Positions 58,847 through 64,000 of a stretch of 64,000 nucleotides of DNA are shown here, in pieces. Every line of letters starts with the position of its first letter. Positions within the stretch are counted from its first letter, which is position 1. Position numbers and translations under genes: made by a program. The notes beneath the pieces are model-generated. The model was not told the origin of the DNA. It was given only the letters and a program-made list of their open reading frames with translations, and did not search any database. The stretch is taken from the NCBI RefSeq assembly GCF_000527155.1, contig NZ_AZUQ01000001.1:1544554-1608553 (forward strand). The letters run 5' to 3'. Source of the DNA: Haloglycomyces albus DSM 45210 (GTDB taxonomy: Bacteria; Actinomycetota; Actinomycetes; Mycobacteriales; Micromonosporaceae).

Positions 58847-58952
58847 TGACCTATCTGGCTTCTATACGCCTTTTACTTGTGACGGCTGCCCGTTGTTTCT
58901 TCGTCGGCTGCCGTCGTGCTTGTTTCGTACTTCTTGTTCTTTGGAGGTTGCC

Positions 58953-61112
58953 ATGACGACCACGGCGGCGCCTGCCGACCACACCACCAATAACACCGCC
59001 GACACCAGCCTGGCCGATAGTGCTGAGACCGAACCGGGTGAGGCGGTCCAGGTGGATAAACCACCTCCACATCTCTCATTCGATCCGACCGATTCATGGT
59101 GGCAGCGGCTGCAACCCCAACTGTTGCCGTGGAAACTCGGCGGCATCATCGCCGCCGCGGCCAATGTTGCTTGGGTGGCGTCGTTGTTTTTGCATCCGCT
59201 TCTCATGGCGGCCCTGGTCGCGATTGCGGGTGGTGTGTGGTTGGCCTACTGGAGACACACCACGAGCCAACACGGCTGGCTAACCACCCGCGCCGCACAT
59301 TACGCCTATTTCGTCTACGTGTTGGGGGTGGGTTGGTCGGCCTGGTATCTGCTGGCCGGCCCCAGCGCCCGCCTCTGGTGCGCCGGTGGCCTATTGGTAC
59401 TGGTCGGCGGTATCCGGCATTGGCGCAACGTGCGCATCCCCAACCCGGCTGATTTTGCCCCGCCCGAGCCCGATACGCCTCCGGCGGTGGAAGATCCGGT
59501 CGCCGAGGAGGCGACACCAGTCGAAGAGGACACACCGGTCAGTATCCATCAACAGGTGGTGGACGATTGGGACACGCACATCGCCGCTGCCAACGCTCCA
59601 TTGCCTGGTAGCAGCGTGGATATCACTGATATCGGTGAGTATTCGACAGTGTATGACGGTATGTTGGTGCGGGCGAAACAAACGTTTAAAACCGTCACCG
59701 ACAACCTCGACAAAATCGCCACAGGCTTGGATATCCCGGCTCATCAACTGATCGTGGAAGAACACCCGTCAGGTCGCCCCTCGCTGTTTCAGTTGACCTA
59801 CAACCACACTGACGCGATCGGGGAATCGGCAGCCTGGCCGGGGTCGACATTTGATACCGAGTCCGGCCAGATCCGCCTGGGGCCGCACACCGATGGGCAA
59901 GGTGAAGCAACATGGCGAATTTTTTCGAAAAATAGCATCTGGAGCGGCTTCATATGCGGTCAGACCGGTACCGGAAAAAGTCGTGACGCCGACGTGATTG
60001 CCTACAACCTGATCGACGATGGACGCACGGTCGTGTGGGCCGGCGACGCCACCGATGGGGCCTCCAGCCCTGCTTTGACGCGTCATGCTGACTGGTATGC
60101 CGGGGCCGAACGGGTCCTGGGCATGTTGCAGGCAGCCGAACGGATCATCCAATACCGTAAAGCGCTGTTGAAAGTGCGTGGACAGGTCGGTTTCACTCCC
60201 AGTCGGAAGTTTCCCGCGTTGATGATCATCCTCGACGAGGTCCACGAGCTGGTCAAAGACAAGGCAGTAGCGGAGGTATTGAAAACCATCGCCACGCTCG
60301 GGAGAAAATTCGGAGTCGCCCTCATCCTCATGGCTCAACAGGCCAGCCTCGAATCGTTTGGCAATAACGAAGCGCTTCGCGCCAACATCGTCGCAGGAAA
60401 TTTGGTGATGCATAAGACCTCGACGAAGAACCAGTCTCAGTTGATTGGTGGGGTCGATATCAACCCGAACAATCTGCCGGGAGTGCCTGGCTATGCCTAC
60501 CGCAACGCTCCGACCGACAAGAATGGTCGCCGTGTGGGACGGTCGGCACCGTTCCGGGTCTATCACATGGGAGACCGTCCCGAGGAGGCGTCTGACGACG
60601 AGGTCGATCCTAGTGTGGCGCTGTTCGACTCGATCCCGTGTGAAAAGAAGGCACAGTTGGATGCCGGTTCCGCGCGTTTTGCGGGGGAGGCCTATCTCCA
60701 TCGGCGTGGTGACGCGGAAGCCGACATGGACCGTAACCGCGCCATTGTCGAAGCCGCCGAGTCTGGTGACCACGACGAGATCAATCGGGTTCTGGCCGGA
60801 GACATCAAAGCCGCCGGCAGCCAAACTGCCGATCAGTACGGGGCGGCCATCGAGTTTCCCACCTGGGCCGATTTCGCCGACGTCGGCCAGGACGAGACCC
60901 GTGGCGTCGATTCCAATGATGATCACCAGCTATCGGAAGCAGCACGCACGGTCCTCGCGACGGTGCGGAATATGGGGCGGTGTCGACCGGTCGACATCGT
61001 TCGACGGACCGACCTCAGCGACCGCCATGTACGCAACCAACTGCAATACCTCATTGACCTGGACCTGATATCGAAAGATCCCGAGGTCCAAGGCATCTAC
61101 TACCCAACCTAA
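58953..61112 (+). CDS. FtsK/SpoIIIE-type conjugative DNA translocase (TraB-like)
   Basis: 719 residues from ATG 58953, behind GGAGG. Two to three membrane helices (about 65-150), a coupling region, then the motor: Walker A Cys-Gly-Gln-Thr-Gly-Thr-Gly-Lys-Ser (about 333-341) and Walker B Leu-Met-Ile-Ile-Leu-Asp-Glu-Val-His-Glu-Leu (about 423). The C-terminal winged helix (Arg-Pro-Val-Asp-Ile-Val-Arg-Arg-Thr-Asp-Leu-Ser) resembles the gamma domain that recognises clt repeats. Actinomycete conjugation moves double-stranded DNA with such a hexamer and needs no relaxase. Confidence 0.93.
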   Translation: MTTTAAPADHTTNNTADTSLADSAETEPGEAVQVDKPPPHLSFDPTDSWWQRLQPQLLPWKLGGIIAAAANVAWVASLFLHPLLMAALVAIAGGVWLAYWRHTTSQHGWLTTRAAHYAYFVYVLGVGWSAWYLLAGPSARLWCAGGLLVLVGGIRHWRNVRIPNPADFAPPEPDTPPAVEDPVAEEATPVEEDTPVSIHQQVVDDWDTHIAAANAPLPGSSVDITDIGEYSTVYDGMLVRAKQTFKTVTDNLDKIATGLDIPAHQLIVEEHPSGRPSLFQLTYNHTDAIGESAAWPGSTFDTESGQIRLGPHTDGQGEATWRIFSKNSIWSGFICGQTGTGKSRDADVIAYNLIDDGRTVVWAGDATDGASSPALTRHADWYAGAERVLGMLQAAERIIQYRKALLKVRGQVGFTPSRKFPALMIILDEVHELVKDKAVAEVLKTIATLGRKFGVALILMAQQASLESFGNNEALRANIVAGNLVMHKTSTKNQSQLIGGVDINPNNLPGVPGYAYRNAPTDKNGRRVGRSAPFRVYHMGDRPEEASDDEVDPSVALFDSIPCEKKAQLDAGSARFAGEAYLHRRGDAEADMDRNRAIVEAAESGDHDEINRVLAGDIKAAGSQTADQYGAAIEFPTWADFADVGQDETRGVDSNDDHQLSEAARTVLATVRNMGRCRPVDIVRRTDLSDRHVRNQLQYLIDLDLISKDPEVQGIYYPT

Positions 61113-61166
61113 AACCGTGCGCCCCAGTGACTACGAGGGGCGCACTGCACAAGCGAAAGGAAACGA

Positions 61167-61433
61167 TTGAACGACCACATCAGCCACGGCAGTAGCTTCG
61201 GGGAACCGACAGCGAATTTCGATGAAATACACGAACGCGCGCTGTTTCATCTCATTGAGGCCGAACGGATCTTGCGGACTCGCTATACCGGGTGGAGCGG
61301 CAACCGTCCCACCTGGGGACAACGATCGCTTATGCGACGGGCTGTCAAGCAAATCAAACGGGCACGCACCACGCTCACCCAAGCCCAAGCCATGACACCA
61401 CCACCGTCGGGTTACGGCTCCGACGACCAGTAA
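61167..61433 (+). CDS. Small hypothetical protein after the translocase
   Basis: 88 residues from TTG 61167, with AAAGGA at good spacing. Mostly one or two amphipathic helices (Ala-Leu-Phe-His-Leu-Ile-Glu-Ala-Glu-Arg-Ile-Leu; Arg-Ala-Val-Lys-Gln-Ile-Lys-Arg-Ala). No family recognised; a strong terminator follows. Confidence 0.6.
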   Translation: MNDHISHGSSFGEPTANFDEIHERALFHLIEAERILRTRYTGWSGNRPTWGQRSLMRRAVKQIKRARTTLTQAQAMTPPPSGYGSDDQ

Positions 61434-61460
61434 CCCACAACCAGATCACACAACCGAATC

Positions 61461-61491
61461 GAGGGACGCCCCAACTCGGGGGGCGTCCCTC
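61461..61491 (+). terminator. Perfect 12-bp terminator
   Basis: 61461-61472 pairs with 61480-61491, seven-base loop, followed by TTCTCATTT. Confidence 0.88.
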
Positions 61492-61514
61492 TTCTCATTT
61501 CTAAAAGGAGCTCG

Positions 61515-62123
61515 ATGACGACAACGATGAACCTCAGTATCAACCCCGAAAACCCGATTGACTGGACTCTTATCGACGATCGCGACCGCCTCTGGGGCGG
61601 AGCAATCACCGGTGGCGTCGCCAGCGGGAAGACCACCCTGCTGCGCCGCATCATTACCGGTGCCAGCGATGCAGGAATCCAGGTCAGCGCTATTCGCGGC
61701 GCGAGCGATCCTTTCACCCAGATCCATCAGATCCTCGACGAGGCGCGGGAGGCGATCGATCAGAACCGAGACGCTATGGGAGGCACGAACCCTCCTACGC
61801 GTCGTCTGGTGTGCATCGACGATGCCCCAGTCCTCACCGATGATCGCGATTCGTTCCGGAAACTGTCCGCTATCGCTGGCCTCGGTCAAAGCGTGGGCGT
61901 GGCGGTCGTCTATACCCTCCAACGGGCTTACAGCACCGGGACGAACCTGGACCCCTCCCAGATGGGCAACGTCATCGGCCTCAACATCACCGACCCCACC
62001 AACCGATTCCTACTGAGCGCCAACCCGCAACGCAACCGCTACGGCGTCCACATTGCGCCAATGACCGGAACCCGCACATTCTTCGATGCCGCCGACGTTA
62101 TCGCTGGACTACGCACCACATAA
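61515..62123 (+). CDS. Small P-loop ATPase related to FtsK-like translocases
   Basis: 202 residues behind AAAGGAG. Walker A Gly-Gly-Val-Ala-Ser-Gly-Lys-Thr-Thr-Leu-Leu (about 33-43), Walker B Arg-Leu-Val-Cys-Ile-Asp-Asp-Ala-Pro. The region Val-Gly-Val-Ala-Val-Val-Tyr-Thr-Leu-Gln-Arg-Ala matches the sensor strand of FtsK-like motors. It lacks membrane helices and a DNA-binding tail. It may assist or regulate the main translocase. Confidence 0.75.
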   Translation: MTTTMNLSINPENPIDWTLIDDRDRLWGGAITGGVASGKTTLLRRIITGASDAGIQVSAIRGASDPFTQIHQILDEAREAIDQNRDAMGGTNPPTRRLVCIDDAPVLTDDRDSFRKLSAIAGLGQSVGVAVVYTLQRAYSTGTNLDPSQMGNVIGLNITDPTNRFLLSANPQRNRYGVHIAPMTGTRTFFDAADVIAGLRTT

Positions 62124-62147
62124 GCCGACACAAGGAGGACCTTACCC

Positions 62148-62555
62148 ATGACCATCGACGTGCAGACGCTTGTCGCCCGGGTCGATACCTGGCAAAACAT
62201 CATGTGGGCACTCGGACGCGCGGTAGCCCTGGGCACCCGCAGCAACGCCACCGATGCCCAACGCCAAGCGCACACCGAACTCGACCTCGAAGCCGACCGC
62301 GCCTGGCACGCGTTCAACGCACCACTTGTCGCCAAGCTTGATGCCGCCGGAGCCGCTGAGGAGGATATTGAGACTCTGGTCGATCTGATCTGGAGCACCG
62401 GGCAGGAACGCTACCTCGCCGGGATGTTCGCTGCGAAATCCGGCGACCTGAACGCGGCCCGCGAATACGAGACCACCACCGCCGATGCCGGACGCCCGTT
62501 GTGGGTTGCCACCCTCGAAGCCCTCATCGACACCAACAACACCGAGGCGAAGTGA
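62148..62555 (+). CDS. Hypothetical helical protein
   Basis: 135 residues; AAGGAGG lies 12 bases upstream. Almost entirely alpha-helical, acidic. No family recognised. It follows the small ATPase by 24 bases, so the two are likely co-transcribed. Confidence 0.6.
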   Translation: MTIDVQTLVARVDTWQNIMWALGRAVALGTRSNATDAQRQAHTELDLEADRAWHAFNAPLVAKLDAAGAAEEDIETLVDLIWSTGQERYLAGMFAAKSGDLNAAREYETTTADAGRPLWVATLEALIDTNNTEAK

Positions 62556-62608
62556 CCGACACTAAGCCTTGAAAACTGAAAACAAGCAAGAGAAGCGAAA
62601 CCACGAAG

Positions 62609-62641
62609 GAAGCCACCCACCCAACTAGGGCGGGTGGCTTC
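62609..62641 (+). terminator. Terminator ahead of structured leader copy 1
   Basis: GAAGCCACCC (62609-62618) pairs with GGGTGGCTTC (62632-62641), perfect. Confidence 0.8.
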
Positions 62642-62646
62642 TCGCG

Positions 62647-62691
62647 TTGGTCTGTCGGGCATGGCCTCCCGACACTGACGAGCTAGGCCAA
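62647..62691 (+). promoter_or_regulatory. Structured leader element, copy 1
   Basis: Outer stem TTGGTCT (62647-62653) with AGGCCAA (62685-62691), one wobble; inner stem GTCGGG/CCCGAC (62654-62659 with 62668-62673) and loop CATGGCCT. A 33-nt core (62649-62681) recurs at 63968-64000 with one change that keeps the inner stem. It lies 26 bases before the HTH gene start, so it is probably a 5' UTR control element. Confidence 0.55.
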
Positions 62692-62716
62692 GACAATCAC
62701 TACGGAAAGGAATTGA

Positions 62717-63523
62717 ATGATCCGAGCCGAAGACGACCATCTCTGGTCGGATAGCGACCCTGACCTCATCATCCGCCACACGCCAGACGGATGGCACCTG
62801 CCATGGACCGACGGACACTGCGTTCCCACTCTCGACAAGGCCCAGTGGGCTGGCACCATCGCCGAATCCACCACATCGCAACTACGCCTGACTGAAGCGG
62901 CGGGCTTGTGCGGGGTGCCCATTTGGCAGCTACGCCGCCTCATCACACTCAACTTCACCCCTGAAATAAGTATCGATAGTGGGGCCGATACGGATACCGA
63001 CCACGACACCGTGCCCCGCGAATGGGCCGCCGACATTGCCTCGCGCATTAGCCAGCTGATACCAAAAGCCGGCACCATCCCCGATGTCGGTCTCTACCGG
63101 GCGGCGGCGGAACTGAGCGAACGACTCGGCCTCACCGTCACCACCGATGGGGTCGAAGAGCTCGTCCGACGCGGCTATCTCCATACCGCTGGTACGTATG
63201 AACACCGGCAGTTGTATTCGGGCCTGGACATTGAGGTGCTCACTGACACCGCTATCGTCGCGGCGGCGTGTGCGGAGGGCCGGTTGATCGACGCCAATGA
63301 AGCAGCTTCGTATCTCGATATTCGTCAATCAGACTGGACACACCTCGTCCGCGCCGGGCTGGTGACACCGATCCGATCCCAGCGGTATTGGAATGCCCGC
63401 TACCGCGCCGCCGACCTCGACGCCCTAGAGACAAACCATCCCGATATTGATTGGGACGCCGTACGTTCTACGGCGAAAGGCCGCCGATCGCTCCTCGCGG
63501 GGCTTCCCACCGCCACCGCCTGA
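62717..63523 (+). CDS. Helix-turn-helix protein of the element
   Basis: 268 residues from ATG 62717 behind GGAAAGGA. Two HTH-like regions: Leu-Arg-Leu-Thr-Glu-Ala-Ala-Gly-Leu-Cys-Gly-Val-Pro-Ile-Trp-Gln-Leu-Arg-Arg (about 56-75) and Ile-Asp-Ala-Asn-Glu-Ala-Ala-Ser-Tyr-Leu-Asp-Ile-Arg (about 192-205), the latter followed by Arg-Tyr-Trp-Asn-Ala-Arg-Tyr-Arg, an excisionase-like wing. It may act in replication or regulation of the element. Family not assigned. Confidence 0.65.
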   Translation: MIRAEDDHLWSDSDPDLIIRHTPDGWHLPWTDGHCVPTLDKAQWAGTIAESTTSQLRLTEAAGLCGVPIWQLRRLITLNFTPEISIDSGADTDTDHDTVPREWAADIASRISQLIPKAGTIPDVGLYRAAAELSERLGLTVTTDGVEELVRRGYLHTAGTYEHRQLYSGLDIEVLTDTAIVAAACAEGRLIDANEAASYLDIRQSDWTHLVRAGLVTPIRSQRYWNARYRAADLDALETNHPDIDWDAVRSTAKGRRSLLAGLPTATA

Positions 63524-63603
63524 CTTCTGATCTAAAACAAGCAGGCGTGGCCGATCTTTTCGTATCGGTGGCGACATCGTTTTTCTACTGGAAGGAGAAC
63601 CAC

Positions 63604-63927
63604 TTGACCGCATCAACCGCATCACGCTCGCCCCTGGGACTGGGGCGCACCGTTGACTACCACGGCTCCAGACGCGACCTGCACGGGCGCTACATGATCA
63701 CCTATCGGCGGCCGCAATCGCCGAACGACCCGAGACCCTCGGCAGACGGACACATCTACATGCTGTGCCCCAACCGAGGCGAATGCGCCCCCTGGCTGCT
63801 GCCCTTTGAGGTTAGCTGGGAGCCATGCGATGACGACAGCATACACCTCAGAAAAGCCGTCCGGGACTCCCTGACACTGGTCGACCAGCCCGTCGTGGGG
63901 CTACGGCCCGAATACAACACCATCTAG
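63604..63927 (+). CDS. Hypothetical protein
   Basis: 107 residues from TTG 63604, with AAGGAGA at good spacing; upstream frame has no RBS. Beta-rich pattern Gly-Arg-Tyr-Met-Ile-Thr-Tyr-Arg-Arg and Leu-Cys-Pro-Asn-Arg-Gly-Glu-Cys-Ala-Pro-Trp. Ends Val-Gly-Leu-Arg-Pro-Glu-Tyr. No family recognised. Confidence 0.6.
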   Translation: MTASTASRSPLGLGRTVDYHGSRRDLHGRYMITYRRPQSPNDPRPSADGHIYMLCPNRGECAPWLLPFEVSWEPCDDDSIHLRKAVRDSLTLVDQPVVGLRPEYNTI

Positions 63928-63940
63928 CCACTCAGGCGAA

Positions 63941-63970
63941 ACCCACTCCGGCAGCGAGACCGGGGTGGGT
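63941..63970 (+). terminator. Terminator ahead of structured leader copy 2
   Basis: 11-bp stem 63941-63951 with 63960-63970, one wobble, eight-base loop. Its 3' arm overlaps the first three bases of the repeat that follows. Confidence 0.78.
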
Positions 63971-64000
63971 CTGTCGGGCATGGCCTCCCGGCACTGACGA
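63968..64000 (+). repeat. Structured leader element, copy 2 (runs to the window edge)
   Basis: Matches 62649-62681 at 32 of 33 bases. The single A-to-G change replaces a T-A pair by T-G in the inner stem, so the hairpin is kept. Again directly after a terminator and presumably ahead of the next gene. Confidence 0.6.

Overview
The window looks like chromosomal DNA of a moderate-GC, mycelial-type actinobacterium. The best clues are a topA / hppA / RsbW-like anti-sigma / BldG-type STAS cluster arranged as in Streptomyces, the 33-residue actinobacterial bS22-like peptide, DUF2516, and secreted glycosidases carrying CBM2 and CBM5/12 modules. Base composition seems lower than in Streptomyces. A Glycomycetaceae-type organism (for example Haloglycomyces) is my guess, not something the sequence proves.

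Layout. 1-9.3 kb: core and small regulatory genes (ABC-permease-like protein, GNAT, ArsR-VOC operon, membrane protein/TetR pair, Cys-rich protein, TIM-barrel isomerase, proline dehydrogenase, membrane-anchored HExxH protein). 9.4-12.3 kb: secreted GH51 arabinofuranosidase. 12.6-21.3 kb: conserved actinobacterial block (HTH protein, bS22-like, DUF2516, HtpX, TopA, H+-pyrophosphatase, anti-sigma/anti-anti-sigma pair). 21.4-26.6 kb: surface glycopolymer genes (GT4, polyprenyl-phosphate sugar transferase, UDP-xylose synthase-like, LCP ligase). 27.7 kb: secreted GH43 arabinanase. 28.98 kb: tRNA-Arg(CCT).

29.05-34.74 kb is a small genomic island at the 3' end of that tRNA. A degenerate copy of the tRNA 3' end (24 of 30 bases) lies at 34708-34737. 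Inside are a truncated defence-like ORF, a dead IS3 orfA, and a two-gene unit made of a small membrane protein and a 1155-residue STAND NTPase that share an unusual Asn-(Thr/Ser)-Gly-Ile motif. I regard this as the best candidate for an undescribed immunity system here.

34.8-45.6 kb: accessory chromosome (lipoprotein/secreted-peptide pair, VOC/TetR pair, GH18 chitinase, poreless voltage-sensor-like protein, GlpD, RidA, DUF4177, an aerolysin/ETX-MTX2-type pore-forming protein, DUF3800). 46.1-50.3 kb: an iteron-like repeat cluster, a PemK/MazF-type toxin-antitoxin pair, and a leftward operon GntR-EamA-PP2C-HAD behind three 12-bp palindromes spaced exactly 15 bp apart.

50.3 kb to the end is the transfer region of an actinomycete integrative and conjugative element (AICE) or related plasmid. 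It has many small translationally coupled ORFs, Spd-like membrane proteins, an FtsK/SpoIIIE-type translocase, a second small P-loop ATPase, a GGDEF protein and HTH proteins. Replication and integrase genes presumably lie beyond the right edge. Three intergenic tRNA-like elements (acceptor stem plus T-arm, no usable anticodon arm) and a duplicated 33-nt structured leader make this region unusual; they may be processing or regulatory signals in a long rightward transcript.
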